Below are positions 1-7,891 of a stretch of 23,722 nucleotides of DNA, one piece after another. The position numbers and the translations under genes are program-made. Source of the DNA: Sporosarcina sp. (lineage in GTDB: Bacteria; Bacillota; Bacilli; Bacillales_A; Planococcaceae). The notes beneath the pieces are model-generated. The model saw nothing but the letters and a program-made list of their open reading frames with translations. It was not told the origin of the DNA and made no database searches. The stretch is from NCBI GenBank assembly GCA_029263945.1, contig JARIDM010000171.1:1-23722 (forward strand), given 5' to 3'. Numbering within the stretch: the stretch's first letter is position 1; every line of letters begins with the position of its first letter.

Positions 1-44
1 CTTGAGCATAAACCCGACGAACTTATATATTGGTTTAACCACAT
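1..44 (-). CDS. Pseudouridine synthase (RluF/RsuA-type S4 domain), N-terminus only
   Basis: Only the first 14 codons lie in the window; the gene runs off the left edge. The ATG at 44 follows a GGAGG ribosome binding site at a spacing of 7 bases. The peptide starts MWLNQYISSSGLCS. This matches the S4 RNA-binding start of RluF/RsuA-type rRNA pseudouridine synthases, typically R(I/L)NK(F/Y)IS..G.CSRREAD. The S4 domain would position the enzyme on rRNA. The family call rests on 14 residues plus the good start site, so the exact subfamily is open. The gene faces the same way as the flavoprotein gene upstream of it, 150 bases away, with no clear terminator between them. Confidence 0.6.
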   Translation of the reverse strand, partial: MWLNQYISSSGLCS

Positions 45-194
45 ATTACTGCCTCCATCTACTGTTGGAAAATTAATAAAAAACTTTCCGATTGTTGTTT
101 TCTATGCTTATGTTCTTCCAACTACCACAAGCCATTGTACTGTTTTCAATCTACCTCTTCAACTTTATCAACATCGTGATGCAATAGCAGTCGG

Positions 195-1244
195 CTATCC
201 TTTTAGTTGTTGCACTATTGCTCGGTTACGTGTTTTGAAGCGTTCATTATGGGAAGAGACCATACCGTCTTTATTTGCATGTGGTTCTAAAAATAACTTT
301 GCGCTGTTTACTGCATTTGCCGCATCTTGAAAAGTGCCTGCAATCAAATTTAATTTGCCCTCGAATTTTAGTATGTCTCCAGCGGCATATAGACCTTCTA
401 GAGATGTTTCACTTTTCGCATTGCCTGCAATAAAATAATCATCAACAGTCGTAATAGACACTGTACTATTTTCAATAAGCGCAGTATCCCGCAGATAGCC
501 ATGGTTAATAATGACTTCGTCGATTTCTACTTTTTCTATATCCCCAGTTGTATGATTTGTTAATTCTACAAATTCAATCCTTTCATGATTTACACAGGCG
601 ATAAGTTTGGTAATCGTCGAATTCAAAAAACAAGTTGCTGTGCTATGGACTAGTTGCGCCACTTGTGCTTCATGTCCTCCTAACTCGTCTTTTCTATAAC
701 TGATATACACTTTTTTGGCGATTGGTTCTAGCTCATTTGCCCAATCGATGGCTGAGTTTCCCCCGCCTGAAATGATGACGGTTTTTCCTTTAAAATGCTG
801 TAACGATTTTACGGTGTAATTTAAATTAGACACTTCAAATCGTTCTGCCCCTTCAATTTTAAGTTTTTGCGGATTTAAAATACCTCCACCAACCGCTACA
901 ATGACTGTCTTTGAATAGTGTATTTGTCCTGACGCAGTTTGTAATACAAATACCGCTTGCTCATCTCGTGTAATTGATTCAACTTGCTCGTTTAAAACAA
1001 CTTCTGGATCGAAAGTTAACCCTTGGTCGATCAACTGCTCAATTAAATCTCCACCGGAAATAGGAGGCAGCCCACCTATATCCCAAATCATCTTTTCAGG
1101 ATAAACATGAACTTTCCCACCTAAATGGGGTTGATATTCAATAATTTTTGTTTTCATTTCCCTTAATCCGCTGTAGAAAGCAGCGTAAAGCCCCGCAGGC
1201 CCTCCGCCAATAATTGTGATATCAAATAGTTCATGCTCTTTCAT
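195..1244 (-). CDS. Ferredoxin/flavodoxin-NADP+ reductase type 2 (YumC/YcgT-like flavoprotein)
   Basis: A 349-residue FAD- and NAD(P)-dependent oxidoreductase that probably transfers electrons between NADPH and ferredoxin or a similar acceptor. It has an N-terminal FAD-binding Rossmann motif (GGGPAGLYAA, about residues 13-22), a second dinucleotide motif (ISGGGNSAIDWA, about 158-169) and a C-terminal AAGD motif that contacts FAD. It lacks the CxxC redox pair of thioredoxin reductases, so it belongs to the bacterial FNR branch (B. subtilis YumC, YcgT). The ATG at 1244 has an AAGGGG site about 10 bases upstream. The gene is divergent from a siderophore importer, and a perfect Fur box lies in the shared intergenic region. 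A role in iron-limited redox metabolism, or in reductive release of iron from imported siderophores, is therefore attractive, but this is inference. Confidence 0.88.
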   Translation of the reverse strand: MKEHELFDITIIGGGPAGLYAAFYSGLREMKTKIIEYQPHLGGKVHVYPEKMIWDIGGLPPISGGDLIEQLIDQGLTFDPEVVLNEQVESITRDEQAVFVLQTASGQIHYSKTVIVAVGGGILNPQKLKIEGAERFEVSNLNYTVKSLQHFKGKTVIISGGGNSAIDWANELEPIAKKVYISYRKDELGGHEAQVAQLVHSTATCFLNSTITKLIACVNHERIEFVELTNHTTGDIEKVEIDEVIINHGYLRDTALIENSTVSITTVDDYFIAGNAKSETSLEGLYAAGDILKFEGKLNLIAGTFQDAANAVNSAKLFLEPHANKDGMVSSHNERFKTRNRAIVQQLKG

Positions 1245-1269
1245 ATCTATTCATCCCCTTATATTTTTG

Positions 1270-1298
1270 TTGACAATAAAATCATCTAAACTTATAGT
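1270..1298 (+). promoter_or_regulatory. Sigma-A promoter of the siderophore importer operon
   Basis: The -35 box TTGACA (1270-1275) is a perfect match to consensus. A 17-base spacer and TATAGT (1293-1298, five of six matches) follow. Transcription should start near 1304-1306, just upstream of the Fur box. The -10 element overlaps a minus-strand TATAAG (1291-1296) that could serve the divergent flavoprotein gene, though no good -35 was seen for it. Confidence 0.8.
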
Positions 1299-1313
1299 AT
1301 TCATTGTAATGAG

Positions 1314-1332
1314 ATTGATAATCATTATCAAT
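1314..1332. promoter_or_regulatory. Fur box (ferric uptake regulator operator)
   Basis: The core at 1316-1330, TGATAATCATTATCA, matches the Bacillus 7-1-7 Fur consensus TGATAATNATTATCA at every defined base. The palindrome extends two further bases on each side. It lies just downstream of the importer's predicted start site, so bound Fur would block early transcription. It also sits about 70-90 bases upstream of the divergent flavoprotein start, where it could cover that gene's -35 region. Iron-repressed expression of both units is the expected outcome. Confidence 0.92.
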
Positions 1333-1360
1333 TAATATATATAAATAAGGAGGCTCATAA

Positions 1361-2158
1361 ATGGTTCGCCTATACACAGATGACTTAAATATCAGCTATG
1401 GTGAGCGGTTAATTGTTAAAAACTTAAGCGTAGAGATTCCCGACAAGAAGATCACAGCAATTATAGGATCCAACGGTTGTGGTAAATCTACACTTTTAAA
1501 AACAATGACACGCATTATTCCCCAACAATCTGGCGTTATTATTTTAGACGGCGAGAATATCGCTCGTCAAAACACAAAGTCATTGGCACAGAAAATTGCA
1601 ATTCTTCCTCAAACACCTGAAAGCGCTAGCGGGTTAACTGTAGGTGAACTCGTATCTTATGGCCGATTTCCCTACCAAAAAGGATTTGGGCGTCTCACAA
1701 AAAAGGATTATGAAGTCATTGACTGGGCGCTACATGTAACTGATATCAATCGGTTTAGGTTCAGACCAGTAGATGAATTGTCTGGTGGTCAGCGGCAACG
1801 CGTCTGGATTGCAATGGCACTTGCTCAGGAAACGCCGATGATCTTCCTTGATGAGCCAACAACTTATTTGGATATGGCCCACCAACTCGAAGTTTTAGAA
1901 TTATTGCAGAAACTAAATGTCGAACAAGAACGTACCATCGTCATGGTGCTTCATGACTTGAATCACGCCGCACGTTTTGCCGATTATATTGTCGCATTAA
2001 AAGATGGGCAAATTGTAAAGGCTGGGCATTGTGAAGAAGTAATCACCAAAACAGTCTTAAAAGAAGTTTTTCACATTGACGCGGAAATTGGACGGGATCC
2101 CCGAACAAAAAAGCCTATGTGCTTGACCTATAACTTACTAAAGGAGCCTATTAAATGA
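1361..2158 (+). CDS. Iron-siderophore ABC transporter ATP-binding protein (FecE/FhuC family)
   Basis: A 265-residue cytoplasmic ATPase that would power ferric-siderophore import through the two permeases encoded downstream. It shows Walker A (GSNGCGKST, 36-44), the ABC signature LSGGQ (140-144) within the FecE-type stretch RQRVWIAMALAQ, Walker B (IFLDEP, 161-166) and the switch histidine H198. The length is normal for YusV/FhuC-type ATPases. The ATG has an AAGGAGG site. It is the first gene of a Fur-controlled operon, and its stop overlaps the next start as ATGA. The substrate class is inferred from family and the Fur box; the particular siderophore cannot be read from sequence. Confidence 0.93.
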   Translation: MVRLYTDDLNISYGERLIVKNLSVEIPDKKITAIIGSNGCGKSTLLKTMTRIIPQQSGVIILDGENIARQNTKSLAQKIAILPQTPESASGLTVGELVSYGRFPYQKGFGRLTKKDYEVIDWALHVTDINRFRFRPVDELSGGQRQRVWIAMALAQETPMIFLDEPTTYLDMAHQLEVLELLQKLNVEQERTIVMVLHDLNHAARFADYIVALKDGQIVKAGHCEEVITKTVLKEVFHIDAEIGRDPRTKKPMCLTYNLLKEPIK

Positions 2159-3063
2159 AAAAACGATACATACTACCCTTACTTTTACTTGTCTTAATAA
2201 TTGGGGCTTGTAGTAACAAGTCAACAAATATAACTACTGAGAATACACCCGAAATGATTACCTATGAATCTGAAAACGGACCCGTAGAGGTTCCAGCCAA
2301 ACCAGAACGTGTGGTTGTCCTTTCTAGTTTTGCAGGGAATGTTATGGCACTAAATGTCGACTTGGTCGGTGTCGATTCCTGGTCAAAGATGAATCCCAGA
2401 TTTGACCAGATACTTGCAAATGTTGAAGAAGTATCAGATGAAAGTTTAGAAAAGATTATTGAATTAGAGCCTGATTTAATTATTGGCCTATCCACGATTA
2501 ATAATATTGATAAATTAAAAGAAATTGCGCCAACGGTAACATTTACTTACGGTCAAGTTGACTACTTAACACAGCATATTGAGATTGGTAAACTACTCAA
2601 TAAAGAACAGGAAGCGCGTACTTGGGTGAAAGACTTTAAAGAGCGTGCACAAACTGCTGGGGAAGAAATTAAAAAAGAAATCGGAGAAGATACAACTGTC
2701 TCTGTCATTGAAAACTTTGATAAACAAATATATGTCTTCGGTGATAACTGGGGACGTGGGACTGAAATTATCTATCAAGAAATGAAGTTGAAAATGCCAG
2801 AAAAAGTTAAAGAAATGGCATTAAGTGATGGCTATTATGCATTATCATTAGAGGTTTTACCAGAATTCGCGGGGGATTATATGATTTTCAGTAAAGATTC
2901 CGATGCAGATAATTCATTCCAGAAAACGGATACTTACCAAAACATCCCAGCTGTTAAAAATGGCAACGTCTTTGAAGTCAACGCAAAAGAGTTTTATTTT
3001 AATGATGCGATGACATTAGACTTTCAGTTGGACTATCTAATTGATTGTTTTATGGGTAAATAA
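2155..3063 (+). CDS. Iron-siderophore ABC transporter substrate-binding lipoprotein (FeuA/YfiY-like)
   Basis: A 302-residue lipoprotein that would bind ferric siderophore at the outer face of the membrane and deliver it to the permease pair. It starts with a short lipoprotein signal (MKKRYILPLLLLVLIIGAC; lipidated Cys19). A periplasmic-binding fold of the TroA/FecB class follows: PERVVVLS near residue 50, LEPDLIIG near 105 and AVKNGNVFEV near the C-terminus. Its start overlaps the ATPase stop by four bases, with AAAGGAG upstream, so translation is probably coupled. A stem-loop just after its stop codon may keep its transcript level above that of the permeases, a common arrangement for binding proteins. 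The ligand is unknown. Confidence 0.92.
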   Translation: MKKRYILPLLLLVLIIGACSNKSTNITTENTPEMITYESENGPVEVPAKPERVVVLSSFAGNVMALNVDLVGVDSWSKMNPRFDQILANVEEVSDESLEKIIELEPDLIIGLSTINNIDKLKEIAPTVTFTYGQVDYLTQHIEIGKLLNKEQEARTWVKDFKERAQTAGEEIKKEIGEDTTVSVIENFDKQIYVFGDNWGRGTEIIYQEMKLKMPEKVKEMALSDGYYALSLEVLPEFAGDYMIFSKDSDADNSFQKTDTYQNIPAVKNGNVFEVNAKEFYFNDAMTLDFQLDYLIDCFMGK

Positions 3064-3064
3064 A

Positions 3065-3085
3065 TGGGACATGGTAAATGTCTCA
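3065..3085 (+). other. Intercistronic stem-loop after the binding-protein gene
   Basis: An 8-base-pair stem (TGGGACAT / ATGTCTCA, one G-U pair) closes a five-base loop directly after the lipoprotein stop codon. No T-run follows, so it is unlikely to terminate transcription. Such hairpins often act as 3'-end stabilisers or processing sites. The role is inferred. Confidence 0.5.
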
Positions 3086-3115
3086 TTACCATAAAGAAAA
3101 GTTTGGTGACGCAAA

Positions 3116-4123
3116 TTGATTAAAAACTTAAGCGCAATGGCTTTCCTCTTTAAATTACTTGCTGGATTGGCAATCCTATTTGGCATGTTTATTGTCGCAA
3201 TTGTTTTTGGTGCTGCAAATATCACGCTGCAAGATATTTGGCTTGCGTTAACTTCATCAACAACGGGGGATCACATCTCAATTATTCGTGACATACGTTT
3301 GCCCCGTGAAATCGCGGCCATATTTGTTGGAGCTGCTCTTTCCGTTTCCGGGGCGATGATGCAAGGTATGACAAGAAACCCACTGGCCGATCCAGGTTTA
3401 CTTGGCTTGACTGCTGGCGCTAATGCATCTTTGGCCATGATACTTGCTTTCTTTCCGCTTGTTAATTACTACGGCATTATGATTGCCTGTTTTATTGGCG
3501 CTGCAGTCGGTGCTGGAATGGTATTTGGATTAGGAGCGATGAGAAGGGGTGGATTCTCTCCCATGCGAATTGTCCTTGCAGGGGCGGCTGTTTCTGCCTT
3601 TCTATTTGCGATAGCAGAAGGAATCGGGCTTTATTTTAAAGTTTCAAAAGACATATCTATGTGGACCGCTGGCGGTTTAATTGGAACGACTTGGGGACAA
3701 CTCCAAATGATTGTCCCTTTTATTTCAATTGGTCTCCTGATTGCACTGATGCTTTCTAGACAACTGACCATTCTTAGCTTAAGCGAAGAAACAGCAGTTG
3801 GATTAGGACAAAAAACCATACAAATTAAAATCATGCTTTTTATGATTATTACACTTCTTGCAGGTGCTTCTGTTGCTCTTGCTGGAAATATGGCATTCAT
3901 TGGACTTATGGTTCCCCATATCGTGCGTTATATTACAGGAACTGATTATCGCTATATTATTCCTATGTCCGCAATTGTAGGCGCTATATTCATGCTTTTT
4001 GCGGACACGTTAGGCCGTACGCTTAATGCGCCATTCGAGACACCCGTTGCGGCAATCGTTGCAATCATTGGGTTGCCTTTCTTTCTATTGATTGTGCGTA
4101 AAGGAGGTCATGAATTCTCGTGA
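3116..4123 (+). CDS. FecCD-family iron-siderophore permease, first subunit
   Basis: A 335-residue membrane protein with about nine or ten hydrophobic segments, typical of the BtuC/FecCD superfamily. Family signatures include DIRLPREIAAIFVGAALSVSG, GMTRNPLADPGLLGLTAGA (about residues 83-101) and the cytoplasmic-gate region MAFIGLMVPHIVRYITG (about 260-276). It would form half of the membrane channel with the next gene product. The likely start is TTG at 3116 behind a weak GGTGACG site; an ATG seven codons inside is possible but has no better site. Its stop overlaps the next gene's start as GTGA. Confidence 0.92.
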   Translation: MIKNLSAMAFLFKLLAGLAILFGMFIVAIVFGAANITLQDIWLALTSSTTGDHISIIRDIRLPREIAAIFVGAALSVSGAMMQGMTRNPLADPGLLGLTAGANASLAMILAFFPLVNYYGIMIACFIGAAVGAGMVFGLGAMRRGGFSPMRIVLAGAAVSAFLFAIAEGIGLYFKVSKDISMWTAGGLIGTTWGQLQMIVPFISIGLLIALMLSRQLTILSLSEETAVGLGQKTIQIKIMLFMIITLLAGASVALAGNMAFIGLMVPHIVRYITGTDYRYIIPMSAIVGAIFMLFADTLGRTLNAPFETPVAAIVAIIGLPFFLLIVRKGGHEFS

Positions 4124-5130
4124 TTCGCTCCTCTTTATTGAAAAGGCAAAAAATATTATTCTTTGGTTTAATTTTCTTACTTGTTGCAACTGCGTTTATT
4201 GGTATAGGGGTAGGTTATTCCACCGTTTCATACGGACAATTAATCCCAACATTATTTGGACAAGGCACATTTAAAGACGAATTCATCTTATTCTCTATTC
4301 GTTTGCCGCGCATTCTGATTACGGTTCTGGCTGGAATGGCTCTTGCTCTGTCTGGTGCGATCTTACAAGGTGTCACACGAAATGATTTAGCGGATCCAGG
4401 AATCATTGGCATCAATGCAGGTGCTGGGGCGGCTGTTGCTTTGTTCTTTTTATTTGTGCCAGTTCAAGCTGGTCTATTCATCTATTTACTTCCCGTAATT
4501 GCTTTTGGTGGTGCCTTACTTACCGCTGCCTTTATTTATGCGTTTGCATACTCAAAACAAACAGGACTTCACCCGACAAAGTTGATTCTTGTCGGGATTG
4601 GATTTTCGATGGCACTTTCAGGATTAATGATTGTTTTAATTTCCTCAGCCGAACGTTCAAAAGTAGATTTTGTCGTTAAATGGTTGGCAGGTAACATTTG
4701 GGGAGCAGATTGGCCTTTTATCTGGGCACTTCTTCCTTGGCTTATCATTCTCATTCCTTTTACGCTTTACAAAGCCCATCGTCTAAATCTCCTTGGACTT
4801 AGCGAGTCTGTTGCAATTGGGGTTGGTGTATCAATTGAGAAAGAACGGATCCTTTTACTCTTAACAGCTGTCGCACTCGCTGCTTCAGCAGTTTCTGTGA
4901 CAGGTGGGATTGCCTTTATCGGCCTAATGGCACCGCATATTGCTAAGGCGTTAATTGGACCAAGACACCAATTGTACCTCCCTCTTGCGATACTACTCGG
5001 CGGATGGTTGCTCCTTCTCGCGGATACAATTGGACGTAACGTCATTCAACCTGATGGTTTACCGGCCGGCATTATGACCGCACTAATCGGTGCGCCTTAC
5101 TTTATGTATTTATTACTAAAAAAACAGTAA
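4120..5130 (+). CDS. FecCD-family iron-siderophore permease, second subunit
   Basis: A 336-residue polytopic membrane protein, the partner of the preceding permease. It has the FecCD hallmarks IRLPRILITVLAGMALALSG, GVTRNDLADPGIIGINAGAG and GGIAFIGLMAPHIAKALIG, with a normal length. The GTG start at 4120 overlaps the upstream stop, and a strong AAGGAGGT lies inside the upstream gene, so the two subunits are probably made in equal amounts. The gene ends in a hairpin region shared with the convergent LysR gene. The two permeases are homologous but diverged, as in FeuBC or YfiZ-YfhA. Confidence 0.92.
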   Translation: MIRSSLLKRQKILFFGLIFLLVATAFIGIGVGYSTVSYGQLIPTLFGQGTFKDEFILFSIRLPRILITVLAGMALALSGAILQGVTRNDLADPGIIGINAGAGAAVALFFLFVPVQAGLFIYLLPVIAFGGALLTAAFIYAFAYSKQTGLHPTKLILVGIGFSMALSGLMIVLISSAERSKVDFVVKWLAGNIWGADWPFIWALLPWLIILIPFTLYKAHRLNLLGLSESVAIGVGVSIEKERILLLLTAVALAASAVSVTGGIAFIGLMAPHIAKALIGPRHQLYLPLAILLGGWLLLLADTIGRNVIQPDGLPAGIMTALIGAPYFMYLLLKKQ

Positions 5131-5174
5131 CGCTAAGCTACCCCATCGTCTTTTGGGGTGTTTTAGCGTTACTG
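5125..5174. terminator. Convergent terminator/hairpin overlapping both stop codons
   Basis: An outer 12-base perfect inverted repeat, CAGTAACGCTAA (5125-5136) and TTAGCGTTACTG (5163-5174), encloses an inner CCCCA / TGGGG hairpin (5141-5158) followed by TGTTTT on the plus strand. The stop codons of the permease (plus) and LysR (minus) genes both lie in the outer arms. The inner hairpin resembles a rho-independent terminator for the importer operon; the whole palindrome could serve both directions. Confidence 0.7.
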
Positions 5175-6053
5175 CTGTTCGACAATGTCTACAAACCTTT
5201 TCGCGGCGCGCGATAGCGGAACGGTTTTTAAATAGCAAACACCAATTTCTCTTTCTGGAATTTCTTCTTCTAACTGAATTTCAGTGAGCGCACCCGTCGA
5301 GAGATAATCCTGTGAAAACTCTTTTGTCACGCAGGCAATGCCCATATTTATTTTAGCGAATTCTAATAATAAATCATGAGAACCTAACTCAAATTCAGGC
5401 GCAATTTGAATACCTTTTGACAACATAAAGTCTTCGACATATTTTCTTGAGTTTGAATTTTCTTCCAAAAATATTAAAGGAAATTTAATCAATTCTTGGA
5501 AGCTAAGCGGCTTCGTTAAAATCTTCTTATACTTTTGCCCACAAACAAAGACGTCTTGGACCCGGATGCATGGACGTAATTCTAAAGCAGGATCTTCAAG
5601 CGGGAAATTACAAATAACGATATCAACGTCACCTGTTTTTAAGATTTCACAAAGTTCAAACGTTGTCCCGTTGATAATTTTTACCGTTAAACTTGGGTAA
5701 CGTTTATGGAAGTCTTCTAAATAAGGGAGTAGAAAATACCGGGAAATCGTATCGCCTACGCCGATTTTCAATTCGCCCGCTGTTAAGTTTTTGAATTCTA
5801 AAATCTTTTCTTCCCCAACTTGTAGTAAATTGATGGCAGAATTGGCATACTCAAATAACAGACTGCCTTCTTGAGTAAACGAAACTCCTTTTGGCGTTCG
5901 GTTAAACAAGCGCACCCCTAATTCTGTTTCTAACTGTTTAATCGCCTGGCTCACGGCTGGTTGGGTCATATAAAGGGATTTTGCTGCTGCAGAAAAACTT
6001 TCATTTAACCCCACTTGACGAAACACTTTATATAAATCTAATTTGATCACCAT
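5169..6053 (-). CDS. LysR-family transcriptional regulator
   Basis: A 294-residue LysR-type regulator with the usual layout: an N-terminal winged helix-turn-helix (about residues 1-60; FSAAAKSLYMTQPAVSQAIK forms the recognition region), a linker helix, and a type 2 periplasmic-binding-like effector domain (about 90-294). The ATG at 6053 has an AGGGG site. It is divergent from the F420-ligase-like gene, the standard position for a LysR protein that activates its neighbour and represses itself. The effector is unknown; the effector domain resembles the CysL/YwfK type in general form only. It is convergent with the siderophore operon and probably not part of it. Confidence 0.92.
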   Translation of the reverse strand: MVIKLDLYKVFRQVGLNESFSAAAKSLYMTQPAVSQAIKQLETELGVRLFNRTPKGVSFTQEGSLLFEYANSAINLLQVGEEKILEFKNLTAGELKIGVGDTISRYFLLPYLEDFHKRYPSLTVKIINGTTFELCEILKTGDVDIVICNFPLEDPALELRPCIRVQDVFVCGQKYKKILTKPLSFQELIKFPLIFLEENSNSRKYVEDFMLSKGIQIAPEFELGSHDLLLEFAKINMGIACVTKEFSQDYLSTGALTEIQLEEEIPEREIGVCYLKTVPLSRAAKRFVDIVEQQ

Positions 6054-6168
6054 ATAATCACCCCTTATACCTATTATACATTATATTAATTTTACTTATA
6101 GCATTGATTTGGTGTATATTACAAGTAGCGTGGCGATTATAAAGAGCTATTAAAAGGAGCGAGATATA
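6054..6168. promoter_or_regulatory. Divergent LysR / F420-ligase-like control region
   Basis: A 115-base AT-rich interval between two divergent starts. It contains repeated TATA-type half sites (TTATACC, TTATACA, CTTATAG, TGTATAT) of the sort bound by LysR proteins, and a TATAAA near 6138-6143 that could be the -10 of the plus-strand gene with a poor -35, as expected for an activated promoter. The plus-strand gene has an AAAAGGAG site before its ATG. The operator is inferred from layout and not a defined motif. Confidence 0.45.
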
Positions 6169-7359
6169 ATGGAACGAGTAGTCGGAACAGTTGCAAGAGG
6201 TCTTCGTTGCCCTATTATTAATGAGGGGGACAATATTGAGGAAATTGTTGTAGATAGCGTTTTGAAAGCTTCTGAAGTAGAAGGCATTGACATTAATAAC
6301 AGAGACATTGTCTCTATAACAGAATCGATTGTTGCGCGTGCACAAGGAAACTATGCAACCATCGATCATATTGCAAAAGATATCCAATCAAAATTCGGAG
6401 ATGAAACAATTGGGCTTACGTTTCCAATTTTAAGTCGAAACCGTTTTTCAAACTGCCTCCGTGGCATTGCGAAAGGTGCAAAAAAAATCGTCATTATGCT
6501 GAGCTATCCTTCTGATGAAGTTGGCAACCAGTTAATTAGTTTAGACTTACTTGATGAAAAAGGCATTAATCCATGGACAGACGTTCTTAATGAAACGGAA
6601 TTCCGTGAGCTCTTTGGCTATCAAAAACACACATTTACAGGCGTTGACTACATCGATTATTATAAATCTTTGGTAGCAGAATACGGTGTAGAATGTGAAA
6701 TTATTTTCTCCCAAAAACCAAAAACCATTTTAAATTATACAAAAAATGTGCTCACTTGCGACATTCACACACGCCAACGTACAAAGCGCATATTAGAAGA
6801 AAACGGTGCTGAAAAAGTCTATACATTAGATGACATTTTATCCGAATCTAACGACGGTAGTGGATATAATGAAGAGTATGGTCTACTTGGCTCTAATAAA
6901 TCAACAGATGACGGCATTAAATTATTTCCGCGCGACTGCCAGCCTGTCGTAGATAACATTCAGCGCATGCTGCTTGAAAAAACAGGTAAGCTCGTTGAAG
7001 TAATGGTTTACGGCGACGGTGCGTTTAAAGATCCTGTCGGGAAGATTTGGGAACTTGCAGATCCCGTTGTCTCGCCTGCTTATACACCTGGGCTTGACGG
7101 AAGACCAAATGAAATTAAGTTAAAATACCTAGCAGACAATAATTTCGCTGATTTACGAGGCGATGCGCTGAAAGCAGCCATTTCCGAGTTTATCGATAAC
7201 AAAGAAGAGGACCTTGTCGGTTCAAATGAAGCACAAGGAACAACCCCGCGTAAACTGACTGACTTGATCGGTTCTTTATCCGATTTAACTTCAGGAAGCG
7301 GAGACAAAGGAACACCAATTGTCTTTATCCAAGGTTATTTCGATAATTTCACACACTAA
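6169..7359 (+). CDS. Coenzyme F420-0:L-glutamate ligase (CofE/FbiB-N)-like protein
   Basis: A 396-residue protein whose N-terminal part resembles the F420-0 gamma-glutamyl ligase domain. It has a PIINEGDNIEEIV segment (about residues 15-27), corresponding to the P-I-x-x-GD(D/N) start of CofE, and DIVSITESIVARAQGNY (about 45-61), corresponding to the DIVVVAqKIVSkaEG motif. The C-terminal YGDGAFKDPVGKIWELADPV region is well-formed. It is longer than archaeal CofE (about 250 residues), as are the homologues I recall from clostridia and some bacilli. True CofE adds glutamate to F420-0 using GTP. Whether this host makes F420 is unknown and no other F420 gene is visible, so the protein may ligate an amino acid to another acceptor. 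A LysR gene is divergent and a terminator follows, so it forms a single-gene unit. Confidence 0.78.
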   Translation: MERVVGTVARGLRCPIINEGDNIEEIVVDSVLKASEVEGIDINNRDIVSITESIVARAQGNYATIDHIAKDIQSKFGDETIGLTFPILSRNRFSNCLRGIAKGAKKIVIMLSYPSDEVGNQLISLDLLDEKGINPWTDVLNETEFRELFGYQKHTFTGVDYIDYYKSLVAEYGVECEIIFSQKPKTILNYTKNVLTCDIHTRQRTKRILEENGAEKVYTLDDILSESNDGSGYNEEYGLLGSNKSTDDGIKLFPRDCQPVVDNIQRMLLEKTGKLVEVMVYGDGAFKDPVGKIWELADPVVSPAYTPGLDGRPNEIKLKYLADNNFADLRGDALKAAISEFIDNKEEDLVGSNEAQGTTPRKLTDLIGSLSDLTSGSGDKGTPIVFIQGYFDNFTH

Positions 7360-7361
7360 TG

Positions 7362-7390
7362 AACAGCTGCCAATAGAGGCAGCTGTTTTT
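7362..7390 (+). terminator. Rho-independent terminator of the F420-ligase-like gene
   Basis: A perfect 10-base-pair stem (AACAGCTGCC / GGCAGCTGTT) with a six-base loop ends in a short T-run, immediately after the stop codon. Confidence 0.93.
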
Positions 7391-7406
7391 AAATCCTCTT
7401 TTTTTG

Positions 7407-7412
7407 TATAAT
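7407..7412 (+). promoter_or_regulatory. Probable -10 box for the yugN-pgeF unit
   Basis: A perfect TATAAT lies 44 bases upstream of the yugN ATG and just past the preceding terminator. No convincing -35 lies 16-18 bases upstream (T-rich sequence only), so promoter strength is uncertain. Confidence 0.45.
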
Positions 7413-7455
7413 TTATGCTCATCTTGCCAAGTTAAAAGCAAAGGAGTGAAATCTT

Positions 7456-7890
7456 ATGCTTTTGTTAGAGACAAAACTAGAAGGAAAGACCGCTTATTTC
7501 GGAGTTGCACGTGAATGTGTAAGGGAACTTCGCTATCATGTTGGCGGCAACTGGGATTATCATAAAGGATGCTTCGACCATATCCTATGTCAAGAAGGTG
7601 GAGAAACAATCTATATCCGTATCCCTTTTTCAGTCATACACGGTGAACTCGATCATGCCGATACTTTTATTCGATTTGATAAACCTTTTGTCATCAAACA
7701 CGTTGTTAACCTTGGACTAGATAGTGATGACAGCTCCTTACTAGATGCAACTGGTTTTAGTCAATTCCAAGCCCCGCTAGACAAAGACGGGCATATTGAA
7801 AATAAGAATCGTTGGATTCACGCTGGGGAAGAAGCCATCGCCGAAGTGTTAAACTGCCTATACGCAAGCGAAGAACGGAAGTCCGGCTAA
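7456..7890 (+). CDS. yugN: YugN-like family protein
   Basis: A 144-residue soluble protein of the YugN-like family (Pfam YugN), known from Bacillus and relatives and without an assigned function. It shows the family's features: an N-terminal LETKLEGKTAYFG, the GGNWDYHKGCFDH segment (about residues 51-63), IPFSVIHGELD (about 78-88) and an FQAPLDKDGHIENK stretch near 126. No signal peptide or membrane segment is seen. The ATG has an AAAGGAG site. It is probably co-transcribed with pgeF, 49 bases downstream, because no terminator lies between them. Confidence 0.8.
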   Translation: MLLLETKLEGKTAYFGVARECVRELRYHVGGNWDYHKGCFDHILCQEGGETIYIRIPFSVIHGELDHADTFIRFDKPFVIKHVVNLGLDSDDSSLLDATGFSQFQAPLDKDGHIENKNRWIHAGEEAIAEVLNCLYASEERKSG

Positions 7891-7891
7891 G

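Noticed and set aside
1..330. Open plus-strand frame from the left edge
   Set aside because: It runs antisense through the end of the flavoprotein gene, has no start or recognisable domain, and the minus strand has a better explanation (pseudouridine synthase start with GGAGG).
195..1244. Thioredoxin reductase as the call
   Set aside because: The protein lacks the CxxC pair required for thioredoxin reduction; the FNR branch fits better.
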